Below, in pieces: positions 8,911 to 17,639 of a DNA stretch of 64,000 bases. The notes under the pieces were generated by a model. It searched no databases. It had not been told where the DNA came from and saw nothing but the letters and a program-made list of their open reading frames with translations. This stretch comes from Leptospira fletcheri (GTDB taxonomy: Bacteria; Spirochaetota; Leptospiria; Leptospirales; Leptospiraceae), in assembly GCF_004769195.1 (NCBI RefSeq), contig NZ_RQET01000013.1, forward strand, positions 186,001 to 250,000, read 5' to 3'. How positions within the stretch are numbered: the stretch's first letter is position 1; each line of letters begins with the position of its first letter. Both the position numbers and the translations under genes were made by a program.

Positions 8911-10640
8911 TCTAACACCATTTCCAGATTTCCTTTTCCTGCCGGAACTATCGGCAGAACGTGTAATTTCGGATCTATCGTAACGACGACGAGTCCAGGA
9001 CCCGGCTCCTTTAAGAACCGGACCAAATCGGAGAGGGTACGGCCCTCTTCCCCCAAATCCAAGCTGGGAATTCCCAACGCTTCGGCGACTTTCGCGGATT
9101 TCGACGGTCCCGGATAGGAACTCCCGTAAAACCTTCCGTGGAAAAAAAGTTCCTGCTGCTGCCGGACAAGCCCCAAATGTCGATTGTCGAAAACGAGAAT
9201 CTTGACATTCAGGTCTGTCTCGGCAAGAGTATCCAACTCCTGGACGTTCATCCAAAAAGATCCGTCTCCGGAAATGCAAAGTACGTCTCGCTCCGGAGAC
9301 TCCAAGGCTACGCCGATGGCCGCAGGTAAACCGAATCCCATAGTACCCAATCCGCCGGAAGTGATCCAAGTCTTGGGCTCTTCGAAAGGATAAAATTGGG
9401 CGGCCCACATTTGGTGCTGCCCCACGTCGGTCGTTAATATGGTCGCGGGTCCCAAGGCCTCTGCGCAAGTTTTCAGTACGACATCGGGCATATAGCCGTT
9501 CCCCTTTGAGAACAAAGGAAGAGGAAAGAGTCTCTTCCAAGAGGCAACCAAACGATTCCATGAATCCCTCTTCCGTTCCGGTAACTCCACCGCTGATATC
9601 AGGAAATTCCGGAGGTCTTCCAAAAAGAACAGATCCGGCTCTCTTAATTTCCCGATCTCTCTAGGATCGATGTCTACATGTACCACCTTCGCATTCGGGC
9701 AGAAGGTCTCCAACTTTCCGGTGGCACGATCGTCGAATCTCACCCCGAAAGCCAAAAGCAGATCCGACTCTTCGAGAGCGATGTTCGTATATGGAGCGCC
9801 GTGCATACCCAACATCCCTAAAGAAAGAGGATGTTTTCTGGGAAAGCAGTCCATACCCATGAGCGTGGTCGCGACAGGAATGTCCTGCTTTTCCGCGAAT
9901 TCGACTAAGAGGTCTTCTGCTCCCGAAAGTCTTACGCCTCCCCCGGCATACAAAATAGGTCGTCTTGCATTCTCTAATAAGCGACAAAAGGATTCGAATT
10001 TCTCCTCCGAATCGGATGAAAGCCTTGGACTCTCGGGTTCCGGGCGGGAATTCCAGAGCTCCTCTATTTCCTTCCAGTCCCCGTCGAACGGGGAAAGTTG
10101 GACGTCTTTGGGAATATCGATCCAAACGGGACCAGGTCTCCCCACTTCCGCGATGCGAAACGCCTCGTTCAAAACTAGTGCGAGTTCGCTTGTGGAACGC
10201 ACCAAATAGGTCTTTTTGGTGATCGGCTTTGACAAGGAATACGTATCTATTTCCTGAAAGGCGTCGGTTCCGATCAAAGACTGAGGGACCTGCCCAGTGA
10301 TCGCGACCAAAGGAACCGAATCGCACTTGGCATCCGCCACCGCAGTCAATAAATTCGTGACCCCAGGTCCGGAAGAAGCGATGCATACCGCGGCCTTTCC
10401 TGTGATTCTGGCGGTTCCTAACGCGATAAAACCGGCTCCTTGTTCGTGCCTAGCCAATACGTGTTCGATTCCGCTCGCGTACAGCGCGTCGTAAATCGGA
10501 AGGTTGGCCCCTCCCGGAATCCCCACCACACGTTTTACGTTTTTGTGTAATAGAAAGCGGACGAGCAGTTCTGCACCGTTCGCAGGTCGGTCGGAGGTTC
10601 TGAATTCTTCTCGTTTCGTTTCGGTCGTCCTTGTTTTCAT
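8907..10640 (-). CDS. ilvB: Acetolactate synthase large subunit
   Basis: This 577-residue ThDP enzyme joins two pyruvates, or pyruvate and 2-oxobutyrate, in the first shared step of valine, leucine and isoleucine synthesis. Catalytic Glu66 is in ARHEQGAGFIA. The central FAD/dehydrogenase-like domain and C-terminal ThDP motif ISGDGSFWMNVQELDTLAE with DNRHLGLVRQQQ are present. No ilvN regulatory subunit follows; instead trpE- and trpG-like genes follow. The start is set by GAGGAAAC before the ATG. It lies directly behind an attenuator (10667-10705) and leader peptide (10732-10827). A related ThDP enzyme with another carboligase substrate is possible, but the Leu/Val-rich leader supports acetolactate synthase. 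Confidence 0.92.
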   Translation of the reverse strand: MKTRTTETKREEFRTSDRPANGAELLVRFLLHKNVKRVVGIPGGANLPIYDALYASGIEHVLARHEQGAGFIALGTARITGKAAVCIASSGPGVTNLLTAVADAKCDSVPLVAITGQVPQSLIGTDAFQEIDTYSLSKPITKKTYLVRSTSELALVLNEAFRIAEVGRPGPVWIDIPKDVQLSPFDGDWKEIEELWNSRPEPESPRLSSDSEEKFESFCRLLENARRPILYAGGGVRLSGAEDLLVEFAEKQDIPVATTLMGMDCFPRKHPLSLGMLGMHGAPYTNIALEESDLLLAFGVRFDDRATGKLETFCPNAKVVHVDIDPREIGKLREPDLFFLEDLRNFLISAVELPERKRDSWNRLVASWKRLFPLPLFSKGNGYMPDVVLKTCAEALGPATILTTDVGQHQMWAAQFYPFEEPKTWITSGGLGTMGFGLPAAIGVALESPERDVLCISGDGSFWMNVQELDTLAETDLNVKILVFDNRHLGLVRQQQELFFHGRFYGSSYPGPSKSAKVAEALGIPSLDLGEEGRTLSDLVRFLKEPGPGLVVVTIDPKLHVLPIVPAGKGNLEMVLE

Positions 10641-10666
10641 TGTTTCCTCAAATCCTGGAATAAAAT

Positions 10667-10705
10667 AAAAAAGCCCCCCTTGGCTTTAGCCGAGGGGGGC
10701 TTTTT
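10667..10705 (-). terminator. Attenuator terminator of the ilvB operon
   Basis: Read leftwards, arms AAAAAGCCCCCCTCGGCT and AGCCAAGGGGGGCTTTTT pair over about 17 of 18 positions and run into a T-tract. The hairpin lies between the leader peptide stop (10732) and the ilvB ATG (10640), exactly where an attenuator belongs. Its 5' arm AAAGCCC can also pair with GGGCTTT inside the last codons of the leader peptide (10741-10747), giving a mutually exclusive antiterminator. Confidence 0.92.
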
Positions 10706-10731
10706 CGAAGATTACAGCTTGCGAATGATCC

Positions 10732-10827
10732 CTACGGCGTAAAGCCCTGCCCTGGTAGCATTTCCACTACCACCGTCCAGAGGACCACCCAAAGGGTTAG
10801 GCTAGACTGTTGTCCGAAGTTCATCAT
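10732..10827 (-). CDS. ilvB operon leader peptide (31 aa, Leu/Val/Trp-rich)
   Basis: A 31-codon frame starts with tandem ATG codons and contains the run SLTLWVVLWTVVVEML: four Leu, five Val and two Trp within 16 residues. The stop lies 27 bases before the attenuator hairpin. A short hairpin TGGTAG...CTACCA falls within the Val-Glu-Met-Leu codons and could act as a pause signal. Ribosome stalling on the Leu, Val or Trp codons would leave the GGGCTTT segment free to form the antiterminator. Translation to the stop would cover it and let the terminator form. This is the logic of classical ilv and trp attenuators. The ribosome-binding site is weak (GAAAG close to the second ATG at 10824). Confidence 0.85.
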   Translation of the reverse strand: MMNFGQQSSLTLWVVLWTVVVEMLPGQGFTP

Positions 10828-10867
10828 CTTTCGTTGATATGGTCGTCAGTTCGACCTGGACCTATTC

Positions 10868-10881
10868 GAATCAATTGATTC
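10868..10881. promoter_or_regulatory. 14-base palindrome in the ilvB/tpx divergent promoter region
   Basis: GAATCAATTGATTC is a perfect palindrome between the divergent ilvB leader and tpx. Read leftwards it lies between TTGCAT and TCGAAT, which are spaced 17 bases and could be the -35 and -10 of the leader transcript. It could be an operator for either promoter; no regulator is identified. Confidence 0.4.
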
Positions 10882-10899
10882 TAAAAATGCAAGAACTTT

Positions 10900-10927
10900 T
10901 TGCGGCGAGAACCTCTCTATTTAAAAT
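10900..10927 (+). promoter_or_regulatory. Candidate tpx promoter
   Basis: TTGCGG and TAAAAT are separated by 16 bases and lie about 65 bases before the tpx start. The -10 has one mismatch to consensus and the -35 is weak. This is a proposal from spacing only. Confidence 0.3.
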
Positions 10928-10933
10928 ATGTCC

Positions 10934-10971
10934 TTAGACACCGGCACTTCTTTCTGGGTATCGGTGTCTAA
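10934..10971 (+). repeat. Inverted repeat in the tpx 5' untranslated region
   Basis: TTAGACACCG and CGGTGTCTAA are perfect ten-base arms separated by 18 bases. The structure lies downstream of the candidate promoter and ends 19 bases before the tpx ATG. It may form an mRNA stem near the ribosome-binding site or be a protein-binding site. Confidence 0.6.
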
Positions 10972-10990
10972 TCAGCTAAGGAAAAAACTT

Positions 10991-11506
10991 ATGGCAAACG
11001 TCACATTGAAAGGAAACCCGGTCCCGCTGGAAGGATCTTTGGCAAAGGTAGGAGACAAGGCTCCGGATTTCGTCGGAATCGGAAAGGACTTAAGTCCGAA
11101 AAGCCTGAAGGATTTCGGCAATAAAGTGAAAATCCTGGTAGGTGTTCCGAGTCTGGATACTTCCGTCTGCGCCTTAGAAACGAAAAAATTCCACGAAAGG
11201 GCCGCAAAAATGGACGGAATCGTCACTGTCGTCGTTTCGGGAGATCTTCCTTTTGCGATGAATCGATTCTGCACTACGGAAGGAATCGAATCCCCGAATC
11301 TGGTCACTCTTTCCCAATTCCGTGACTTTTCCTTTTCGAAAGCCTACGGAACGCATATTGCCGACGGTGGTCTGAAAGGCCTCTCGGCGCGGGCCGTTTT
11401 CGTAGTGGATCAGAACGACACCGTCCGCTATGCAGAACTGGTTCCCGAAATAGCCAGCGAACCGAATTACGAGGCGGCGATAGCGGAAGCCAAGAAACTG
11501 CTATAA
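10991..11506 (+). CDS. tpx: Thiol peroxidase (2-Cys Tpx)
   Basis: This 171-residue atypical 2-Cys peroxiredoxin reduces hydrogen and alkyl peroxides using thioredoxin. The peroxidatic Cys60 is in [15 protein letters not shown] and the resolving Cys94 in NRFCTTEG, the spacing known for Tpx. The C terminus with [20 protein letters not shown] is typical. The ATG at 10991 is preferred over the upstream in-frame ATG at 10928, because AAGGAAAA sits just before it and the extra 21 residues have no counterpart in the family. It is transcribed away from the ilvB operon and ends at a strong hairpin. Confidence 0.95.
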   Translation: MANVTLKGNPVPLEGSLAKVGDKAPDFVGIGKDLSPKSLKDFGNKVKILVGVPSLDTSVCALETKKFHERAAKMDGIVTVVVSGDLPFAMNRFCTTEGIESPNLVTLSQFRDFSFSKAYGTHIADGGLKGLSARAVFVVDQNDTVRYAELVPEIASEPNYEAAIAEAKKLL

Positions 11507-11539
11507 ATTTTCCATCGTCTAGTGTACGGAAAATAAAAA

Positions 11540-11573
11540 GGCCCGCCTTCCGATTCCGGAAGGGGGGCCGTTT
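11540..11573. terminator. Bidirectional terminator between tpx and aldehyde dehydrogenase
   Basis: GGCCCGCCTTCC and GGAAGGGGGGCC form a 12-position stem with one mismatch between two convergent genes. A-rich and T-rich flanks on the two sides suit termination in both directions. Confidence 0.75.
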
Positions 11574-11592
11574 CTTCGATGATCGTTTCCGT

Positions 11593-13074
11593 TTAAACGA
11601 AGAATTTTTTAGTGAGCTGGATCATTCTATCCACAAAACCGGTATACGGCGGATAGAGCATCTCTATGGAAGCGAGAGGCGCCTGTTTGAATACGGACTT
11701 CTCGTGAGAGAACGTCTTAAATCCCCACCATCCGTGGTAACTTCCGTGTCCCGAATGGTTGATCCCGCCGAAAGGAAGATGCGGATTGGCGAGGTGAACG
11801 ATTACCTCGTTGATCGCCGCTCCCCCGGAAGAAGTCTCCTTTAGTACTTTGGAAATCGCTTTATTATTTTTTCCGAATACATAGAGAGCCAATGGCTTCG
11901 GTCGGGAAATCACTTTTCCGATCGCTTCATCCAAAGTCTTGTAGGTGAGGATGGGCATGACCGGGCCGAAAATTTCGTCCTCCATGATACGAGAGCTCTC
12001 GGGAACGTTCGTGAGCAAGGTCGGAGAAATATAATTCTGAGCGGAATCCGTTTCTCCCCCCATGGCCAATTTCGCCCCCTTTTCCACCGCTTCGTGAATG
12101 TATCCGGATACCCTTTGGAAATTCCGTTGGTTCACTAGGCGACAATAGTCCTGGTTCTGTTTGATCGAATCTTCGCTCTTGCCGTAAAAATCCGAGACGA
12201 TCTCCTTTGCATACCTTACGAATTCGTCCGTCTTACCTTCGGGAAGAAGAAGATAATCCGGAGCAACGCAAGTCTGCCCGGCGTTCATGATCTTTCCCCA
12301 CATGAGTTTCTTGGCGGCCTTCTTTAAATCCGCTCCCGGCACTATGATCGCCGGCGATTTGCCCCCGAGTTCCAAGGTAACCGTGGAAAGATGTTTTGCC
12401 GCCGCAGCCATCACGATTTTGCCAACGTGAGTACTGCCCGTAAAGAAGATATGATCGAAAGGAAGATCCATTAGGGCTGTAGAAACGGTGTGGTCTCCTT
12501 CGAAAACCGCCGCTTCAGATTCGGGAAAGGTTTCCTTTACAAGCCTTACTAGCAGCTTAGAGGTTTCCGGAGTGAATTCGGACGGTTTTAGAATCGCCGT
12601 GTTTCCGGCCGCTATTGCCGCTATCAGTGGAGCGAGAGCCAAATAAAAAGGATAATTCCAAGGAGAAATGATTAAGGTCACCCCTTTCGGCTCATAGATC
12701 ACCTTGCTAGTGGCTCCGAAAAGAGACACGGGGGTTTTTACGTGAATCGGTCTCATCCAAGTTTTTACGTTTCGGATCGCATCGTTCAACTCACCGATCG
12801 TGGGCATGATTTCCGTAAGGTCCGTCTCATGCGGAGCTTTACGGAAATCCTTCTGCAAAGCTTCTTTGATTTCCGGAGTCAATCTTTCCACGGAAGCCTT
12901 CAACTTTTTCAGCCTTTGGATTCTGTCCTTCGGTTGAGTCAGCTTCAGAACCTGGTGAAAATGATTCTTTTGGAGTTGGAAAATTCTTTCCATTTCCTTC
13001 GGATCGGAAGAGGGAAATGATGCTGCGCCGGTTACCGGCTGTGCAGTGGCTGGACGGGTTGCTGTGGTCGACAT
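11593..13074 (-). CDS. NAD(P)-dependent aldehyde dehydrogenase, class 3 type
   Basis: This 493-residue enzyme oxidises aldehydes to acids. It carries [20 protein letters not shown] for cofactor binding, the general-base glutamate in [11 protein letters not shown], and the nucleophile cysteine in [13 protein letters not shown]. The C-terminal [20 protein letters not shown] and hydrophobic tail match the class 3 or fatty-aldehyde group (AldH3/coniferyl-aldehyde-like). The N-terminal 25 residues are low-complexity ([15 protein letters not shown]), so a later start is possible, although the ATG at 13074 is reasonable. It stands alone and is convergent with tpx. Confidence 0.92.
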   Translation of the reverse strand: MSTTATRPATAQPVTGAASFPSSDPKEMERIFQLQKNHFHQVLKLTQPKDRIQRLKKLKASVERLTPEIKEALQKDFRKAPHETDLTEIMPTIGELNDAIRNVKTWMRPIHVKTPVSLFGATSKVIYEPKGVTLIISPWNYPFYLALAPLIAAIAAGNTAILKPSEFTPETSKLLVRLVKETFPESEAAVFEGDHTVSTALMDLPFDHIFFTGSTHVGKIVMAAAAKHLSTVTLELGGKSPAIIVPGADLKKAAKKLMWGKIMNAGQTCVAPDYLLLPEGKTDEFVRYAKEIVSDFYGKSEDSIKQNQDYCRLVNQRNFQRVSGYIHEAVEKGAKLAMGGETDSAQNYISPTLLTNVPESSRIMEDEIFGPVMPILTYKTLDEAIGKVISRPKPLALYVFGKNNKAISKVLKETSSGGAAINEVIVHLANPHLPFGGINHSGHGSYHGWWGFKTFSHEKSVFKQAPLASIEMLYPPYTGFVDRMIQLTKKFFV

Positions 13075-13461
13075 GAAAAGCGCTCCTTGGGTCAGGGTGG
13101 TCCCATCTATTTTGGGTCCGAGTCGAGGGACCAGGGTATTATAGAACCAAATTCGGGAAGAAGAAGCAACCTTTTTATTGAATGATCATTCCGTAAGGAA
13201 AAATCAGAAACTTCTCCATACCGAACAGCATTCAATTGAACTTCCGGAAAAAATGTCCGAAAGTCCGATCAAAGCATTTCCGAAATTCCCAAGAAAACGA
13301 GAGATCGGAAATTTTTGTGCAAGGCACCAATAATTTGTCTCAAATCCCGTGGAATCGGAGTATTTTCTTCGTATAATTCGCTTAGCAACGAATTACTTTT
13401 AACATAATCCGTGATGCTAAATCTTGACAAAGAACGAAACCGTTTTCCAGAGTTATAAGAT
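13075..13461. other. 387-base intergenic region between divergent genes
   Basis: No convincing gene lies here. It is noticeably richer in A+T than its flanks, as expected for two divergent promoters. A TATAAT at 13372-13377 and a TTGACA at 13424-13429 are present, but neither has a well-spaced partner box. The sequence TGATCA with flanking GAATGATCATTCC near 13180 is palindromic and may be an operator. Confidence 0.4.
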
Positions 13462-14985
13462 ATGAGCCAGGGAAAAACCCTAGAATTATTTCATCATACC
13501 GATTATGGCATCTTCAGCAATCTCAAGGATTTGAATCAGCCGATCGAGGAAAATCTTCCGTTTCACTTTAAGTTCCATAATTTGACGGAAAACGTAAATA
13601 ACGTTCTTTCCCGCACCTTGGACCGATACTTATTGCACCTAGACATCATTTACGTCCGCGATTCCGTGTTGGCGGCCCTAAAGGAAACCGTTACAAATAC
13701 CATCAAAGCGAACGTCAAAAGAATCTACTTCCGCGAACTGCAAGCGGACATCCAAAACCCGCTGGTTTATAAAAATAAAATCACAGGATTTAAAAAATCC
13801 TATCTGGACAACAAGGAAAAGTACGAGGACCTACTCTTCAAAAACAACTACGTGGTGTTGGTCTCCTTCATCCATAATAAGGATGCGATCCGTATCCGTG
13901 TCATGAACAACGTGAAATTGAGTCCCGAGGAAGTTGATAGGATCAACCAAAGGATAGAAAAGGCGAAGTCTTATAACGATCTCGCGGAAGCTTTTATGGA
14001 AAAGGGAGACGAAACGGAGGGAGCCGGATTGGGTCTGATCATGACCCTGATGATGTTGAAGAACGACGGATTAGGTGCCAGCTCCTATCGGGTGGAAAGT
14101 CAGGGGAACAACACTTCCGTAATCATAGATATTCCCATCCGGATCCAAAAGGAAAATATCCAGCTCCAAAAAACGGATGAAATCATCGGACAGGTGGACC
14201 AACTTCCGACGTTTCCGAAGGCGATCCAGGATATTCAGACCACGATCGACAAGCCGAATTCCAGCATCGGTCAGATTGCGGAAATGATTAAGCGGGACGT
14301 CGCGCTCTCCGCAAACATACTCAAGCTTGCAAACTCCGCTGCCTTCCGTAGAGGGGGAAAGGTGGAGTCTTTGGACAGGGCCATCCAATTGATCGGTCTG
14401 AAGGAATTGCAGGCTCTTCTGTATTCCTTGGGAACGAAACAGATTCTAGAGGAAAAATTCCCCGCCTTCCTCGCTATCTGGGAAAAATCCAACCAATGCG
14501 CTTATTACTGCAAATTAATCGCACAACGAATGGGCATGCAGAAAGACACAGTCAGTAACCTGATGTCGGCCGCATTGCTTCACGATATCGGAGAGATCAT
14601 TCTACTTTCCCTCGAATCCGGAAAAATGAATAAAATCCAAAACTATTCCGCATCTAAGGAGATCGCTTCCGCGATTTCTCTGGAGGAGGCCGCCTTCGGA
14701 ATCACTCATACGAAAATCGGCGCGTTGATTGCGGAAAAATGGAATTTCCCCGAACTGTATTCGAAGACCATGGAGTACCACCACCGTCCCTTGCTGGTGG
14801 ATGAACAGTATAAAGAAATTATATTTCCGATTTACCTCGCGGACACGATGATCAAGATCAATAACGAAGAGGCAAAATATTCCGAAATCCCGGAAGAAGT
14901 TCTTAAGTTCTGTAAATTCTTTACTTCGGGGGACTTCCATTCCTTCCGGACCAAGTCCTTGGAAAGTTTTGAAGCGGCGTCATAA
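13462..14985 (+). CDS. HDOD-domain signalling protein with N-terminal kinase-like ATPase domain
   Basis: This 507-residue protein has two parts. Residues 1-230 resemble a degenerate histidine-kinase ATPase fold ([17 protein letters not shown] in place of an N-box, and [21 protein letters not shown] as a G2-like box). Residues 240-450 form an HDOD domain ([33 protein letters not shown]). HDOD domains are HD-like output modules that scaffold stress and motility signalling and usually lack phosphodiesterase activity. An ATPase-like domain ahead of HDOD suggests a protein-binding or anti-sigma-like switch, but that is inference. No phospho-acceptor histidine is seen. It is monocistronic. Confidence 0.85.
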   Translation: MSQGKTLELFHHTDYGIFSNLKDLNQPIEENLPFHFKFHNLTENVNNVLSRTLDRYLLHLDIIYVRDSVLAALKETVTNTIKANVKRIYFRELQADIQNPLVYKNKITGFKKSYLDNKEKYEDLLFKNNYVVLVSFIHNKDAIRIRVMNNVKLSPEEVDRINQRIEKAKSYNDLAEAFMEKGDETEGAGLGLIMTLMMLKNDGLGASSYRVESQGNNTSVIIDIPIRIQKENIQLQKTDEIIGQVDQLPTFPKAIQDIQTTIDKPNSSIGQIAEMIKRDVALSANILKLANSAAFRRGGKVESLDRAIQLIGLKELQALLYSLGTKQILEEKFPAFLAIWEKSNQCAYYCKLIAQRMGMQKDTVSNLMSAALLHDIGEIILLSLESGKMNKIQNYSASKEIASAISLEEAAFGITHTKIGALIAEKWNFPELYSKTMEYHHRPLLVDEQYKEIIFPIYLADTMIKINNEEAKYSEIPEEVLKFCKFFTSGDFHSFRTKSLESFEAAS

Positions 14986-15161
14986 ATCGTACGACGGAAT
15001 CTCTTAGAGAAATTCTAATCTATAAAATATTTCCAATAGGTGCCATTATGTCGGCACTTATGTGAAAGGAAATTCGGATCCATCTTGGTCCGAAAGAATC
15101 TGAAAATTATACCTTCTGGCATATTGTCAGTCGGCGTTCCAAAAACGATAATGAGGTCGTT

Positions 15162-16478
15162 TTGGAATTTCATTGTATGGCCGACTTCAAAAATACATCT
15201 GCCCTTGTCTGGTTGCTTTCCGGGATTCTATCCCTCACGGGATGCACTTCTTCCCAGGATCCGAATTACGCTTGGCTTGCGAGTCTAGCGCAGGGTGGAA
15301 CTCCCGCCCCGGCACCCACTGGTACTACCGATTTCAATGTGTCGGTCCAGGATGCCTCCGCTCCCGTGGACTTCGCGTTCGATACGACTCGAACATTGAA
15401 CGTTAACGTTCAAGTCATTGACCCGGTAGCACCGGTCAACGGAAGTCTGGTACAGCTCACCGTTCCTTCCGCTACTCCCGGTGCGGCGAATTATCGATCC
15501 GTGTTTACCGCTTACACGAACACCAGCGGACAAGTTACGGGTAGTTTTACCGTGGATGGAGACACGAAAACGGTTCACATGCAGGTGCAGGCCTACGGAA
15601 AATTCTATGATGTGGATATCAATATCGCCCAGGTTTCCGTCATCGATCGCAGGATTTCCATTTCCTTTACCGCAGTGGAAACTTTATTAGTGGATACCGA
15701 CGGTGACGGCGTACCCGACGTGAACGACGCTTATCCCACCGATCCGACCCGTGCCTTTATCGTGCGAATCCCGGCCGAAAACTACTATTCCATCGCTTTC
15801 GAGGATTTGTATCCGAAAGAAGGGGATTCGGATTTCAACGATTATGTGGTCCGGGCACATTTTGAAGAGGACCTGAATGCCCACGGCGGGGTCGCCAGAG
15901 TGCGCGGGTATTTTACCCATGTAGCCAAAGGTGCGAGCTATAGCCATACGCTTCATTTCGGCCTGCCTACTGCGGCAAACGTAGGCTCCTATACCTTGAC
16001 TCAACTCGGCTACGACGGCACAACGGTGGAACAGACGTTGACCGGAACCGGACCGACTCTGACGAATCTGCAGCTATTGGGAAATAGTTCCACCACGATA
16101 CCCTCCTGGAATTCCAGAAAGACCGACACGTTCCAAATCGGAAAGACCGCCAATTTGGAAGTGATTTTGGCTTCTCCGATTTCCACTACGGACTTAGGGG
16201 CACCACCTTTCGATACCTACCTGCACGTAATCAATACAAACAAGGAAATTCACGCGGCGGGAAAATATTTCGACGCAAATGGAACCGATTTGTACCGGGA
16301 TGGGACAGGATTCCCATGGTTTCTTCTCGTTCCGGGCAATTTCAAATGGCCTTACGAAACCGTAAATATCAGGATTTCCTATCCTCAATTCCAACCCTGG
16401 TACCAATCTTTGGGCACCGCCGATACGGACTGGTACAGAACTCCGAACACTTCGGAAGTGTATCCGGTTCCCCAATAA
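15162..16478 (+). CDS. LruC-domain lipoprotein
   Basis: The protein starts with a signal peptide ending in a spirochaetal lipobox (LSLTGC), so it is probably anchored to a membrane by lipid. A Ca-binding-type DTDGDGVPDVNDAYP repeat is followed by the LruC domain with FEDLYPKEGDSDFNDYVVRA, named after the Leptospira recurrent uveitis antigen. TTG at 15162 is favoured as start because GAGG lies five bases before it. The alternative ATG at 15177 gives a five-residue-shorter signal peptide. Base and codon use match the neighbours. It precedes a two-component pair but a terminator lies between, so a shared role is unproven. Confidence 0.88.
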   Translation: MEFHCMADFKNTSALVWLLSGILSLTGCTSSQDPNYAWLASLAQGGTPAPAPTGTTDFNVSVQDASAPVDFAFDTTRTLNVNVQVIDPVAPVNGSLVQLTVPSATPGAANYRSVFTAYTNTSGQVTGSFTVDGDTKTVHMQVQAYGKFYDVDINIAQVSVIDRRISISFTAVETLLVDTDGDGVPDVNDAYPTDPTRAFIVRIPAENYYSIAFEDLYPKEGDSDFNDYVVRAHFEEDLNAHGGVARVRGYFTHVAKGASYSHTLHFGLPTAANVGSYTLTQLGYDGTTVEQTLTGTGPTLTNLQLLGNSSTTIPSWNSRKTDTFQIGKTANLEVILASPISTTDLGAPPFDTYLHVINTNKEIHAAGKYFDANGTDLYRDGTGFPWFLLVPGNFKWPYETVNIRISYPQFQPWYQSLGTADTDWYRTPNTSEVYPVPQ

Positions 16479-16512
16479 ACGGACTCCTAAAAGAGTATTA
16501 AGCATCCTTCGC

Positions 16513-16552
16513 CCCTTCCCTCATTTCGGCCGAGGGGAGGGATTTTTTTTTC
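16513..16552 (+). terminator. Rho-independent terminator after the LruC lipoprotein
   Basis: CCCTTCCCTC and GAGGGGAGGG pair over ten positions (one G-U) with a short loop and are followed by a run of eight or more T. It separates the lipoprotein gene from the kinase gene. Confidence 0.85.
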
Positions 16553-16580
16553 CTTTCCCGCGGATCGGAGTAGCTTTAAC

Positions 16581-17639
16581 GTGATCTACGTGGCGACGGG
16601 ACTCCTCAAACCCAAAGATCTAAAGCGTCTCTCGATCGATCCGGACACAGAGCAGGCCTTAGTATATTTTCTTTCTCTAGTGGAAGAAATCTCGCCTATC
16701 GTCGCCTTGGATAAACATAACACTATACGTTTTGCGACCGCGTCGTTCCAGAAAGAATTCCGTAGCCGACCCACGATGATCGGCGCGGATTTATTTTCCA
16801 TTCTGAGGCTGGATTCCAAGGAAGAGGAGAATCTGAAGGAAAACCTGAACAAATCCAGACATACCAAATTGCAGAACCAAGAGTTTCGAAAGGGAAATAA
16901 ATTCTACGGTTATACGGCGTTTCCGTTCGGCAACAGCATAGGAATGATCCTAAAAGACATCAGTCAGAATAAGAAGCTGCAAAAGAAAGTCGCGAATCTG
17001 CACACGAAGGTCCTTGCCTCGCAGGAAGAGGAAAGATCCCGATTGGCCAGGGAGCTTCACGACGGAGTCGGGCAACTGATTCTCGCGGCCAAACTTCATT
17101 TTCAGGCATTCCAAAAATCCGCAAAGGATCACGCGGATTCCTTCAAATCCGGTTTGGGGCTGATCGACAGAGCAAGCCAGGAATTACGGGAAATTTATAC
17201 CAACCTACAACCATCCGCGTTAAAAGAATTGGGCTTGGAGGCCGCTTTGACTTCCTTGACCACCGGAATCTTTCCTCTTCAGAAAATTAAGATAAAAACC
17301 GAATTCAAAGTACCGGAAAAGATTCCTCAGATCGTTCAAAACCAGGTATTCAGGATATTGCAGGAAATCTGTGCGAATATTTTAAAACATGCCCAGGCTG
17401 ATAAGGTGGAACTCCGTATCGTATCCGATAAAAATACTCTAGTGGTTACGACGAAGGACAATGGAAAAGGTTTCCGAGAAAAAGAAGCCCGCATCAAACA
17501 GACAGGGTTCGGGCTGGAGAATATCCGACGCCGGGTAGAAGATCTGAACGGCACCTTGTTTCTGGAGTCGGCGCCTGGTATAGGTACGACTTATGTGCTT
17601 CGAATTCCTCTAAAGCAACGTTCAAAGGAGAAAATATGA
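16581..17639 (+). CDS. Cytoplasmic sensor histidine kinase, NarL-type (HisKA_3)
   Basis: This 352-residue kinase starts at GTG. An N-terminal PAS-like region (about 35-130) is followed by a coiled linker and the HisKA_3 domain with EEERSRLARELHDGVGQL, phospho-acceptor His160. The HATPase domain has FRILQEICANILKHAQA, DNGKGF and TGFGLENIRRRVEDLNG. No membrane segment is seen, so it senses an intracellular cue. It overlaps the response regulator start by four bases (ATGA), the clearest two-component pair in the window. Confidence 0.92.
   Translation: MIYVATGLLKPKDLKRLSIDPDTEQALVYFLSLVEEISPIVALDKHNTIRFATASFQKEFRSRPTMIGADLFSILRLDSKEEENLKENLNKSRHTKLQNQEFRKGNKFYGYTAFPFGNSIGMILKDISQNKKLQKKVANLHTKVLASQEEERSRLARELHDGVGQLILAAKLHFQAFQKSAKDHADSFKSGLGLIDRASQELREIYTNLQPSALKELGLEAALTSLTTGIFPLQKIKIKTEFKVPEKIPQIVQNQVFRILQEICANILKHAQADKVELRIVSDKNTLVVTTKDNGKGFREKEARIKQTGFGLENIRRRVEDLNGTLFLESAPGIGTTYVLRIPLKQRSKEKI

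Noticed and set aside
8911..9561. Long minus-strand frame overlapping ilvB
   Set aside because: It is a shadow frame of ilvB with arginine-rich, non-family sequence. Only its last 29 codons, after the ilvB stop, are considered (8821-8910).
9661..10386. Second long minus-strand frame inside ilvB
   Set aside because: It is another reading frame of the ilvB coding region with biased arginine and glycine content and no domain.
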